Of a stretch of 64,000 nt of DNA, positions 12,613 through 24,900 are shown one piece after another. Under the pieces are notes generated by a model, which searched no databases, was not told the origin of the DNA, and worked only from the letters and a program-made list of their open reading frames with translations. Both the position numbers and the translations under genes were made by a program. Numbering within the stretch: the stretch's first letter is position 1; every line of letters starts with the position of its first letter. Source of the DNA: Cephalopachus bancanus (Eukaryota; Chordata; Mammalia; Primates; Tarsiidae); contig JAPVLO010000232.1 in assembly GCA_027257055.1 (NCBI GenBank), positions 5,270,001 through 5,334,000 on the forward strand. The letters are read 5' to 3'.

Positions 12613-13907
12613 AAAGTCCATAGTAACTGCCAACCTTTAATTCTGTATCCAATGAAATTGTCTTTCAAACATTAAGGAGAAATGGACTTTTTCAGACAAA
12701 AGACATTGAGAGGATTTGTTGCCTGTAGAACTGCCTTTAGAAAAAGTTAAATTCTTAGAAGAAAAGTATATAGGTCAGAAACTCTAGTCAACATAAAGAA
12801 AGGAAGAGCAATAGAAAAGGAATAAATGAAGGTAAAATAAAACCTTGTATTTCTCTTAATTGGTTTAACAGATTACAGTTGGCTCAAAGTAATAATAGTA
12901 ATAATGTATTAATAGCTTATGGACAAGAAAAATGAATAGCAGCAACGCTGTAAGGAATGGGAGGGAGGAATTGGGAATACCCGGTTATAAAATACTTGTG
13001 CTATCCTAGAAGTGAGTGTTATAGTGTAATTGAAGGAGGACTTCTAGTCATTGTAAATGTATTCTGCAAATTCTAGGATTTAAAGAAAGTATAATTGATA
13101 TACTAAAAGAGGAAAAAATGGAATCATATATAATATTCAAAATAATCAAAAAAGATGAGGTAGAACAGGAATAGAAGCCAAAATAATAAACAAAAAGCAA
13201 AGCAACAAATAGAAACAGTGACAATTAGGGTAGATATTAATCCAACCCTATCAATAATTACTTTAAAAGTCAGTGGTCTAGATACAGCAATTATAAGGCA
13301 GGAGACTATATGAATGAATAAAAAGACAAGACCCAATATGATCCAAATGTTGACATATACGTTGTCAAGAAACCCATTTTAATATAAAGATATAGATTAA
13401 AATAAGCAGAGAAAGCTATATCACACTAGCACCAATAAAAGAAGCTGGAGTAGTTATATTACTTTTGTATAAAGCAGACTTCAGGACAAGAAAAATTATC
13501 AGAGATAAAGAGGGGTTAATTCCCAAGGAAGGTATAACAATCCTTAATGTATATGCATCTAACAACAGAGCATCAAAATATCTGAGTCAAACACTGAGAA
13601 AGAGATGAATCCATCTTATAAATGGTGGCTTCAGTACCCTTCTGTCAGTAATTAACAGATCCAGCAGGCTATCCACATCTATGGAACACAGAACACCTCA
13701 TTCAACAGCAAAATGCACCTTCTTCTCAAACTAACATGGAACATTCACAAGTATGGACCACATTCTGGGCCATAAAATGCAACTTAACAAATTTAAAAGA
13801 ATAGGAATTATAAAAAGTATGCTCTCTGACAAAAATGGATTTAAACTGGAAATCAATAACAGAAAGATAACTGGAAAATCCCAAAATACTTGGAGATTGA
13901 ACAACAT

Positions 13908-14175
13908 ACTTTTTTTTTTTTTTAGTTGGAGTCTCACTCTGCCACTCAGTCTAGATTGCTGTGGCATGCTCACAGCCACTGCAGCCTCGATCTGCTAGGC
14001 TCAGGTGATCCTTCTGCCTCAGCCTTCCAAGGAGCTGGAACTACAGGCATGCACCACCACACCCAGCTAACTTTTTTTATTTATTGTAGAGACGAGGTCT
14101 CACCAAGTTTCCCTGGCTGGTCTTGAACTCCTGAACTGAAGCAGTCCTCTCACCTCCACCTCCCAAAGTGCTATA
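13908..14175 (-). mobile_element. Alu, intermediate type, 5'-truncated
   Basis: T-run then GTTGGAGTCTCACTCTGCCA. The right arm already has features of the lineage-specific family, but the left arm still reads as an ancestral Alu (GGCTGGTCTTGAACTCCTGA) and the copy stops near CCCAAAGTGCTA, before the A box. It interrupts the ancient L1M. Confidence 0.85.
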
Positions 14176-14389
14176 CACTTTTTTTACAGTGTATAAAAAG
14201 AATTATGCAGTACAACCAAATAGGATTTATTTCAGTTATACAAAGTGAGCTCAACATTTTATCAATATAACTCATAAATCAACAGAATTAAGAATAAAAA
14301 TCATATTATCACATCAATAGATGCAGAGAAAATATTAGCTAAAATCTTACAACTATTCATGATTTAAAACTTAGAGCAGGGCTTCCAGG

Positions 14390-14397
14390 CAAGATGG
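14390..14397 (+). promoter_or_regulatory. YY1-like CAAGATGG at the L1-B 5' end
   Basis: The octamer lies 12 nt into the element. In human L1 a YY1 site with the same core lies at the very 5' end and sets the transcription start. Here the role is inferred from position and sequence. Confidence 0.55.
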
Positions 14398-15742
14398 TGA
14401 TAGAACAGGTCAGAATGTGTGTGTCTCCACAAAAGCAAGTGTCCATAAAGACACTGCATGAATAGACATGTACTGGTGGGTGAGTGAAAGTCCGTCTGAT
14501 GGGAGACTCAGGTTCATGCACCTGGGGCTCTCCTCCGGAGGTGACTGCAACCCACCACCACCCTGAGATTGGAGACTTGGGCATGCAGGATCATCTGCCA
14601 TTCTTGGGGCTCTCTTGAGAGGAGGCAGCAGAGAACAGCTGCTCCTCACCACCTGGCACCCAGCCTACACCATCACCTGCAGCAACAGACTGGGCACGAG
14701 CAGAAGGAACCATGGAGAAGGCAGGTCATGGGAATCTAGAATAAAGCCCCAACACTGATAGGTGCCATTTTCTCAGTCCTGGGACTGGGCAAAGACCTGC
14801 ATTGCCTTGCCCAGCTCTGCCCAGCCTCCATCTTGGGACCCAGAGTCTATCATTTCATCGGTCTCAGAGAGACAGACACCCCTCTCCCATGCTGCAACAG
14901 GCACAGACACATCAGATCTGAGTGGGAGACTTGACCACAGCAGCAGCGAGTAGGGTGAGTCTGGATTTGATCCATTCTCCTCCCACAGTAGTCCATGGGG
15001 TATCTGACCAACACTGAGAATAACCCTATCAGCCTGCACTGAGAGCAGAGGGGAGTGGCTGGAGACCAGAATCACCCCTTAAGGTAGAACCTGGAGCAGC
15101 CACGAAAGGAACCTGGAGTTACAGAATTGAATTTTTCTTTTTTCTTCTCTCTTTCTGTTTTTGTTTATGTTTTTGTAGTTGCCTCCTTCTGTTATTTTAA
15201 TGTTATTTTTTAGAGTCTCTGTTTGAGTCTGGGTATTTTTGAGGGAGAGTACACCAACAGGGGCATTTTTGTTTGTTTGTATAATTGCATGCTTTTGTCT
15301 TTTTTATTTTTGGCTTTATTTGTTTCTCTGTTTATTCATTAGTTGATATGCCTGTCTGTTTTCCCTCTTCTTCTTTTTCTCTCTCTCCACCTTCCTTTCA
15401 TCTTCTCACTTCCTTTTTCTGTTCTTTTCTTTTTTTCTTATCTCATTTTGCTTCCAGGGGGCAAACAGACACCCCCACTGCATGGACAGTGGGAAGTGGG
15501 TTCCACCTCTCAGTGGATACTGACATCTACAGATAGCTTCTGAATCATGGCTCCCCCTTAAGTAAATCTCAAAACTGCAAAAAGCACAGGCCCCAATCCC
15601 CAGTCCAGCTTCAGATTTGAAGAAAACCAGAGGATCTACATAAGAAAGAATAGGAGATTGAGCAAACTGAAATAAAAGCTATCCACCTTATCACTGAACA
15701 ACAGAATTAAAGAAGAGCCAAAAACAAGGGAGGAAAACCTAC

Positions 15743-16690
15743 ATGAAGAAAAACCAAAGGAAGAATATGAGTCTCACACAGACCCCTGGGAGGTCAGCCA
15801 CAGAGAATACAGACTTTGGAACTCAGATAATGAAGAGCCCCCAGAATGACTGGTCTCAAACCACAAACTCAGATATCAAGATATTAATAGAGAGAATAAA
15901 TAGAAATGAATAGAGAAAAGAGGAAAGAATGAAGGAGTTGATAACTGAGATAACAGCAATAAAGAATACAGTGAATGAAATACATAGCAAACTGATAAGC
16001 ATGGAAAGCAGAATTAACCAAGTAGAAGAAAGAATCTCAGAGTTTGAGGACCAAAATATGGAACTAACTCAAACTGTTAAAAACATAGAAAAGAAGTTTT
16101 TAAAAAAAACTTCCAAGAGATGAGTGATTATTTCAAGAGGCCAAATCTAAGATTAATTGGAATCCCTGAGGCAAATAGAGAGAAAGAGACCATCTCAAAA
16201 CAAACAGCCCATAAAATTATCCAAGAAAACTTCCCTCATCTCATCAGGGAAATGACCCTTCAAGAACAAGAGATTCCGAGAACCCCTGCAAGACAACAAA
16301 TGAGAAGACCAACTGCCAAACACATAGTAATTCACCTATACAAAGTAGGTATAAAAGAAAAAATCCTAAAGGCAGCAAGAGAGAAAGGTCAACTACTTAC
16401 CAGGGAAGACCAATTAGAATAGCAGCAGATTTATCTATAGAAATACTTGAGGCTAGGAGAGCTTGGAACCCAACCTTCAAAGTTCTCAAAGATAAACAAT
16501 TTCAACCAAGAATCACCTACCAGTCAAGCTAAGCTTCATCAGCGATGGAGAATTAAAATCCTTCCCAGACACTCAGTCCCTAAGAGCTTATGCTGCCTCC
16601 AGCCCAGCTCTACAAGAAACACTACTAAGCACAGAAGAAAGGAAAAAAAGAATGACAAAGGCCTTCCCAAGAATGCAGGGAAAAAGTTGA
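15743..16690 (+). pseudogene. L1-B ORF1, frameshifted
   Basis: The start codon matches that of the intact ORF1 at 20912. Open pieces cover the coiled coil (15929-16123) and the RRM region (16120-16422, containing SDYFKRPNLRLIGIPEA). A C-terminal piece follows in another frame to a TGA at 16688-16690. At least two frameshifts separate the pieces, so no full ORF1 protein can be made. Confidence 0.85.
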
Positions 16691-17908
16691 AAACACACAT
16701 GAATCAATTCAAATATCAAAAGAGAGACAAAAAAAAAAAAACCCAGCAAAAACAACAAACTCTATAAGAACCTCATGACAGCGATAAACTCTCACATCTC
16801 AATAATTAGACTGAATGTGAATGGACTAAATGCACCACTGAAAAGACAGAGAATGACATATTGGATAAAATATCATGAGGTAATAATATATTATCTCCAA
16901 GAGACTCATCTCACCAGAAAGAACACTCACAAACTCAAAGTAAGAGAATGAGAAACAAAATTTCAGGTGAACAAAACACAAAAGAAAGCAGGAGTTTCAA
17001 TATTAATATCTGGGAAAATACCCTTTAAGCTATGGAAAATTTTAAAAGATTCAGAAGGTCACTACGTGATAAAAGGTTCAATCCATCAACAAGAACTATC
17101 CATCCTAAACATATATGCACCCAACATATTAGCACCAACTTTCATAAAGCAGCTTCTGGGTAAACTAAGAAAAGACATTGTTACTAACACTATCATAGCT
17201 AAGGACTTAAATACCCCACTAACAACCATAGACAGACCATCAAGACAAAAAGTCAACAAAGAGATCCAGAACCTCAACATGCTGCTTGACCTAATGGACT
17301 TAATTGATTCTTACAGAAAACTCCACTCAACAACCACAGAACATATATTCTACTCATCACCACACGGAACTTACTCTAAGATCAACCACATCCTCAGCCA
17401 AAAATCAAACATAAATAAATTCCATAAGATTGAAGTTCTGCCATGCACCTTCTCAGACCACAGTGAAATAAAAATAAATATCAACATCAACAAAGTTCCC
17501 CCGAAACCCACAAAGATATGGACACTAAACAGCATGATGGGTAAACAACTACTGGGTCATCATGGAAATCAAAACAGAGATCAAAACATATCTGAAAACA
17601 AATGAAAATGAAGAAACATCTTACAAAAATCTCTGAGATGCCATGAAATCAGTACTAAGAGGGGAATTCATATCTCTACAAACAACATGAAGAAAATGGA
17701 AAGATCACAAGTTAACAGCCTAACAAATCACCTAAGGAAGCTGGCAAAGCAAGACTACCAAAACCCTAACTTCCACAGAAGAATCCAGATGACCAAAATA
17801 AAAGCCCAAATTCAGGCCATAGTCAACAAAAATATAGAAAAAAAAAATCAATGAAACAAAAAGCAGGTTATTTGAAAGGATAAACAAGATTGATGAATCC
17901 CTAGCTAG

Positions 17909-18148
17909 ACTGACCAAGAAAAAGAGAGAAAAAGTCCAAATAAACACAACCAGAAATGCAAAAGATTAAGTCACAACTGTCCCTGAAGAAATACAAAAGA
18001 TTATCAGAAACTACTATATACACCCAAGACTGACCAAGAAAAAGAGAGAAAAAGTCCAAATAAACACAATCAGAAATGCAAAAGATCAAGTCACAACTGA
18101 CCCTGAAGAAATACAAAAGATTATCAGAAACTACTATGTACACCCATA
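17909..18148 (+). repeat. 120-bp tandem duplication in L1-B ORF2
   Basis: The segment beginning ACTGACCAAGAAAAAGAGAG at 17909 repeats from 18029. The units (17909-18028 and 18029-18148) differ at only a few positions. The length is a multiple of three, so this duplication alone keeps the frame. Confidence 0.95.
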
Positions 18149-19174
18149 TGGAATCAAACTCGAAAATCTAAGTGAAATGGAGGATTTTCTTACATCACAC
18201 AACCTCCCCAGATTGAAACAAGAAGAAATCAAGACCCTAAATAGCCAAAAGCAACCCACAAAATTGACTATGTCATAAGAAAACTACCTACAAATAAAAG
18301 CCCTGGACCACATTGCTTTCCAGCAGAATTCTACAAAACATACAAGGAGGAACTGATACCAATCCTACTGAAAGTATTCCAGGCAATTGGGAAAGGTAGA
18401 ACTCTCTCTAAATCATTTTATGAAGCTAGCATCACATTGATACCCAAAATGGGTAAAGATTCAACAAAGAAAGAGAAATAAAGGCCAATATCCTTGATGA
18501 ACATAGATGTTAAAATTCTCAACAAGATTCTAGCAAACCGGATCCAACAACACACCTCAAAAATCGTCCACCACAACCAAGTAGGCTTCATCCCTGAGAT
18601 GCAGGGCTGGTTCAACATCCACAAGACTATAAATGTAATTAAATGCATCAACAGATGTAAAGACAAAAACCACATGATTATATCATTAGATGTGGAAAAA
18701 GCTTTTGATAAAATCCAGCACTCCTTCTTGATAAAAACCCTGAACATCTAGGCATAGACGGAACATATCTCAAAATAATAAGAGCCATCTATGAGAAACC
18801 CACAGCCAACATACTGCTAAACAGACAGAAATTGGAACCATTTCTCCTGAAAACTGGAACAAGACAAGGATGTCTACTCTCTCACCTCCTGCTCAGTGTA
18901 GTATTGGAAGTCCTAGCTACAGCAATCAGACAAGAGAAGGAAATCAGGGGTATCTAAGTAGGAAAAGAGGAAGTCAAGTTATCGTTCTTTGCAGATGACA
19001 TGATTCTATACCTTGAAAACCTAAGAGAATCTGTCAAAAACCTCCTTGCACTGATAAAGGACTTTGGCAAATTCTCAGGGTACAAAATCAATGTGCAAAA
19101 ATCAGTTGCATTCCTATATACCAACAATAAACAAAGAGAAACCCAAATAAAAAGCACAATCCCATTCACAATAG

Positions 19175-19175
<1 letters not shown>

Positions 19176-19222
<47 letters not shown>
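19176..19222 (+). repeat. (CA)n microsatellite in L1-B ORF2
   Basis: An uninterrupted CA repeat of 47 bp. In L1-A the same ORF2 position reads ATAGCCACACAAAAAATG, so the repeat grew from a short CACACA seed already present in the element. Confidence 0.98.
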
Positions 19223-19225
<3 letters not shown>

Positions 19226-19794
19226 GAAAGAAATACCTTGACATCTTCCTAACCAGAGAGGAGAAAGACTTTTACAACAAAAACTACAAAACACTGCTCA
19301 AAGAAATCAATGATGACACAAACAAATGGAAAAATAGTCCATGCTCATGGATTGGAAGAAGCAACAGTTTTAAGATGTCCATCCTACCCAAAGCAATCTA
19401 CAGATTTAACCCAATACCCATTAAATTACCAGCAGCATTCTTCTCAGACCTGGAAATGACAATACAGGAATTCATATGGCCACAAATAGCCAAAACAATC
19501 CTCAGGGGGAAAAAGCAGGAAGTATCAGACTCCCAGACTTTACACTTTATTATAAAGCTACAATAATCAAGACAGCCTGGTATTGGTACAATAATCAAGA
19601 TAGCCTGTTATTGGTACAAGAATAGGCATATAGACCAATGGAACAGGATAGAGATTCCAGAAGCAAAATCTCAATGTCTAAACCAATTCATCTTTGACAA
19701 AGACTCTACCACCAACCACTGGGGAGAGGAGAACCTACTCAGTAAATTGTGCTGGGAAAACTGACTGACTACATGCAGATGATTAAAACAAGAC

Positions 19795-19910
19795 TCCTGG
19801 GCAACCCCCTCAGGTCCCCTCCTACTGTGGGAGATTTTCTGTTCTCCCAATAAATCCTGCTTTCTCAAAAACAAAACAAACAAAAACATAAACAAAACAA
19901 ACAAATTTAA
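19795..19910 (+). mobile_element. Small retroposed insert resembling an LTR 3' end, with A-rich tail
   Basis: About 115 bp of non-L1 sequence breaks ORF2 between AAAACAAGAC and AAAGACCCCCTACC, which are contiguous in related L1s. It carries TTCTCCCAATAAATCCTGCT, with AATAAA at 19849-19854, and then an A-rich tail from about 19866. The structure is that of a 5'-truncated cDNA. The body resembles the R region of an endogenous retroviral LTR; the exact family is not known to me. Confidence 0.6.
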
Positions 19911-20911
19911 AAAGACCCCCTACCTATCACCATACACAAAAATCAACTCTAAGTGGATCAAAGACCTAAACGTACAACCTCAAACTATGAGAACTTAGAA
20001 AACGCAGGAGACACCCTTATGGAAATTGGAACTGGCAACCAATTCCTGATCAAAACCCCAAATGCCCATGCCATAAGAGATAAGATAGACAAGTGGGACC
20101 TCATCAAACTGACAATCTCCTGCAAAGTCAAAGAAACCATTGAAAGAGTGGGGAGACAGCCCACAGACTGGAAAAAAAATATTTTCCAATTGTATATCTG
20201 ACAAAGGCCTGACATCCAGAATCTACAAGGAACTCAAAGATGCTAAAAAGGAAAAAACAAACAGCTCCATTACAAAGTGGGCAAAAGATATGAATAGATA
20301 TTTCTCAAAAGAAGACATATGAGCAGCCACAAGATACATGAAAAAATGTTCAGTCTCACTAGTCATAAAAAAAATGCAAATTAAAAACACACTGAGATAC
20401 CGCCTAACTCTAGTCAGAATGGCCATCATCAGAAACTCAAAAAACAACAGATGCTGGAGATAATTCAGTGAAAAGAGAACACTTCTACACTGTTGGCAGG
20501 AGTGTAAACTAGTACAACCTCTGTGGAAAACAGTGTGGTGATTCCTAAAAGATCTAAAAATCAACTTCCCATACGAACCCACAATCATCCTACTAGGAAT
20601 ATGCCCAGAAGAACTCAAATCACTCTATGAAAAGATAACTGAAGAAATTCTAGTTTCCTCCTGCATGAATGTGGGAGAGCTCTCAAGGAGAGGGGGCTGG
20701 AGACAGAAAGAGATCCAAAGAACAAGGGACCAAGACTACATACTGCTGAATAGACAGACTGTAAAGCAGAGGGAAAAGTGAACAAAGCCAGAAGACCCTC
20801 ATAAGGAAGAACAGGACATTGCAGAAGAGAAATAAAAACAACCCCACCTTCCCTCAAAAACAGAATTGAAGAAGGGGAGGGAAAGGGGGAGAGGGAGAAA
20901 AATCTACAGAA

Positions 20912-21874
20912 ATGAAGAAAAACCAAAAGAAGAGTATGGGTCTCTCCCAGACGCCTGGGAGAGCAGACACTGAGAAAACTGACTTTGGGATGCAAACAAT
21001 GAAAAGCCCCCAAAATGAAGAGTCTCAAACTTCAAATGTAGATATCAAAACAATAATGGAGAGATTAAAAAGAATTGAGGAGACACAAGAAGAAACTAGG
21101 AAGGAGCTGATATCTGAGATAACAGTAATAAAGAATACTGTGAATGAAATAAATAACAAACTGATAAGCATGGAAAGCAGAATTACCCAAGCAGAAGAAA
21201 GAATCTCAGAGCTTGAGGACCAAAATATAGAAATAACCCAAACTCTTAAAAACACAGAAAATAAGCTCAAAGAGACAGAACAAAACCTTCAAGAGATGAG
21301 TGACTACCTCAAGAGGCCTAACCTAAGAGTAATCGGACACCCTGAGGCAGAAAGAGAAACAGAGACCACATTGGAACAAACTTTCCATGAGATCATTCAA
21401 GAAAATTTCCCTTATCTAATCAGTGATGCAAAAATGCAAACACAAGAGATTCAGAGAACCCCTGCAAGACAACAAATGAGAAGACCAACTCCTAAGCACA
21501 TAATAATTCACCTAAATAAAGTAGGCACAAAAGAAAAAATCCTAAAGGCAGCAAGAGAAAAAGGCCTGATCACCTACCATGGAAGACCAATCAGAATAGC
21601 AGCAGATTTATCTACAGAAACCCTGCAGGCTAGGAGAGCTTGGAGCCCTATCTTCAAAGTCCTAAAAGATAAACAATTTCAACCAAGAATAACCTACCCG
21701 GCCAAGCTAAGCTTCATCAGTGAGGGAGAATTAAAATCTTTCCCAGATATCCAATCCCTAAGAACTTATGCTGCCACCAAACCATCTCTACATGAAACAC
21801 TTAAGAAAGTACTAAATATGGAAGAAAAGGAAAAAAGAACAACGTTCTTCACAAGAGTACAGGGAAAAGAATAA
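20912..21874 (+). CDS. LINE-1 ORF1 protein, intact frame (L1-C)
   Basis: An open frame of 320 codons encodes the L1 RNA-binding chaperone, close to the usual length (338 in human). Residues 45-130 form a coiled coil with long heptad runs (for example ITQAEERISELEDQNIEITQ), which would trimerise the protein. Residues about 135-230 match the RRM (LRVIGHPEAE at the start, AAREKG near 213-218). Residues about 231-310 match the C-terminal domain (ADLSTETLQARR, YPAKLSFISEGE). The start was chosen because the same ATG context recurs in L1-A and L1-B. It lies 90 nt upstream of ORF2. The 5' UTR is probably truncated, so expression is uncertain. It is the only full-length LINE frame in the window. Confidence 0.9.
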   Translation: MKKNQKKSMGLSQTPGRADTEKTDFGMQTMKSPQNEESQTSNVDIKTIMERLKRIEETQEETRKELISEITVIKNTVNEINNKLISMESRITQAEERISELEDQNIEITQTLKNTENKLKETEQNLQEMSDYLKRPNLRVIGHPEAERETETTLEQTFHEIIQENFPYLISDAKMQTQEIQRTPARQQMRRPTPKHIIIHLNKVGTKEKILKAAREKGLITYHGRPIRIAADLSTETLQARRAWSPIFKVLKDKQFQPRITYPAKLSFISEGELKSFPDIQSLRTYAATKPSLHETLKKVLNMEEKEKRTTFFTRVQGKE

Positions 21875-21964
21875 AATATACCAACTCCAAAACCAAAAGA
21901 AAGACAAAAAAAAAAGAAAAAAGAAAAAAACCAAGTGGAAGAACAACAACTCAATAAGAACTCC

Positions 21965-24900
21965 ATGATAGGGACGAACTCTCACATTTCAATAATTAGT
22001 CTGAATGTGAATGGACTAAACGCACCACTGAAAAGACATAGAATGACAAAATGGATAAAATATCACCAGGCAACAATATACTACCTTCAAGAGACCCATC
22101 TCACTAGAGAGGACATACACAGACTCAAAGTAAGAGGATGGGAAACAAATTTTCAGGCGAATGGAACACAAAAGAAAGGAGGAGTTGTGATCCTAATTTC
22201 AAACAAAATACCATTTAAGCTATCAAAAATTAAAAAAGATACAGAGGGCCACTACATAATGATAAAAGGTTCACTCCATCAACAAGAAATATCTATCCTA
22301 AACATATATGCACCCAACATAGGTGCGCCAACATTCATAAAGCAACTTCTAGGAAAACTAAAGAAAGACATTGACTCTAACACCATCATAACTGGGGACT
22401 TTAATACACCACTCACAACCCTAGACAGATCATCAGGACAAAAAATCAGCAAGGAGATCCGGAACCTCAATGAGACTCTGGACCAAATGGACGTAATTGA
22501 TACCTACGGAACACTCCATCCAAAGACCACAGAATAAACATTCTACTCATCACCGCATGGAACATATTCTAAGATCGGCCACATAATTGGACACAAATCA
22601 AGCATAAGCAAATTATAAAGGACTGAAATTCTACCATGCACCTTCTTGGACCGCAGGGGAATAAAAATTAACATTGACACCAACAAGGTCCCCCCAAAAC
22701 CCACAAAGACATGGACACTTAACAGCATGATGCTAAACAACTTCTGGGTCAATAATGAAATCAAAACAGAGATCAAAAGATACCTGGAAACAAATGAAAA
22801 TGAAGAAACATCTTACCAAAATCTCTGGGACGCCTTAAAGCTGTAATAAGAGGGGAATTTATATCCCTACAAACACACATGAGGAAAATGGAAGGAACAG
22901 AAATTCACGACCTAACAAGCCACCTAAAGAAGCTGGAAAAGCAAGACCACAAAAACCCTAATTTCAGCAGAAGAATCCAGATCACCAAAATAAAAGCCCA
23001 AATCCAGGACATAGAAGACAAAAAGATAATACAAAAAAATCAATGAAACAGAAAGCTGGTTCTTCGAAAGAATAAACAAGATCGATGGTCCCCTAGCTAG
23101 ACTGACCAAGAAAAAATGAGAAAAAAACCAAATAAGCACAATCAGAAACACAAAAGATGAAGTCACATCTGACCCTGAAGAAATACAAAAGATCATTAGA
23201 GACTACTATGTACACTCGTATGGAAACAAACTTGAAAACCTTTTAGAAATGGAGGACTTTCTGACATCACACAACCTACCTAAGTTGGAACAAGAAGAAA
23301 TTGAGACCCTAAATAGACCAATAACAATCAAGGAAATCGACTACGTAATAAGAAAACTTCCTACAAAAGAAAGCCCTGGACCAGATGACTTTCCAGCAGA
23401 ATTCTACAAGACATTTAAGGAGGAGCTGATACCAATCCTACTGAAGGTATTCCAGGCGACTGAAAAAGATGAAACTCTCCCCAAATCATTTTACGAAGCC
23501 AACATCACATTGATACCCAAGCCAGGTAAAGATCCAACAAAGAAAGAGAACTACAGGCCAATATCTTTGATGAACATAGATGCTAAAATTCACAACAAGA
23601 TCCTAGCAAACCGGATTCAGCAATACATCTCAAAAATCATCCATCATGACCAAGGAGGCTTCATTCCTGGGATGCAAGGCTGGTTCAACATTCGTAAAAC
23701 CATAAATGTTATTAAATACATCAATAGATGTCAAAATAAAAACCACATGATTATATCATTAGATGCAGAAAAAGCTTTTGATAAAATCCAGCACCCCTTC
23801 TTAATAAAAACCCTTGAACATCTAGGCATACGGGGAACATACCTCAAAATAGTAAAAGCCATCTACAAGAAACCCACAGCGAACATACTCCTAAATGGAC
23901 AAAAATTAGAACCATTTCCCCTGAAAACTGGAACAAGACAAGGATGCCCACTCTCACCCCTCCTGTTCAACATAGTATTGGAAGTCCTGGCTCGAGCAAT
24001 CAGAGAAGAGAAGGCAATCAGGGGTATCCAAATAGGAAAAGAGAAAGTCAAGTTATCTCTCTTTGCAGATGATATGATTGTGTACCTTGAAAACCCAAGA
24101 GAATCTGTCAAAAACCTCCTTACACTGATAAACGGCTTTGGCAAAGTCTCAGGACACAAAATAAATGTACAAAAGACAATCACATTTCTCTACACCAATA
24201 ATAAACAGAAACCCAAATAAAAAACACAATTCCATTCACAATAGCCACAAAAAAAATGAAATACCTTGGCATCACCTAACCAGAGACGTGAAAGACCTTT
24301 ACAAGGAAAACTACAAAACACTGCTCAAAGAAATCAAAGTTGACACAAACAAGTGGAAAAATATCCCATGCTCATGGATCAGAAGAATCAACATTGTGAA
24401 GATGTCCATCTTACCTAAGGCAATCTACAAATTCAATGCAATACCCATCAAATTACCAGCAACATTCTTCTCAGACCTAGAAAAAACAACACAGGAATTC
24501 ATATGGAAACACAAACATCCAAGAATAGCCAGAACAATCCTCAGCAAAAAAAAACAAAGCAGGTGGTATCACATTACCAGACTTCAAACTTTACTATAAA
24601 GCTACAATCATCAAAACAGCTTGGTACTGGTATAGGAACAGGCATATAGATCAATGGAACAGAAATGAGATTCCAGAAGCAAAACGTCAATTTCTCAACC
24701 AACTCATCTTCAACAAAGCCTCCACCACCTGGGGAGGTGAGAACCTCTGGGGAGAGGAGAACCTATTCAGTAAATGGTGCTGGGAAAGCTGGCTGACCAC
24801 ATGCAGAAGATTGAAACAGGACCCCTATCTATCCCCATGCACAAAGGTTAATTCCAAATGGATCAGAGACCTAAATGTAAAACCTCAAACCATAAGAACC

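Larger units (their letters stand above)
16795..20640 (+). pseudogene. L1-B ORF2, 5' and main part (endonuclease, reverse transcriptase)
   Basis: The longest open piece (16967-17605) covers most of the AP-like endonuclease, with LNIYAPN and the SDH catalytic box at 17453-17461. The RT region is found at 18494-18751 ([10 protein letters not shown]) and 19000-19566, in different frames. A 120-bp tandem duplication (17909-18148), a (CA)n tract (19176-19222), a 28-bp duplication (about 19559-19614) and a retroposed insert (about 19795-19910) disrupt it. The coding region continues after L1-C at 26144. Confidence 0.87.

Noticed and set aside
18954..19244. Minus-strand frame with a long CV repeat
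   Set aside because: It is the translation of the (CA)n microsatellite in L1-B.
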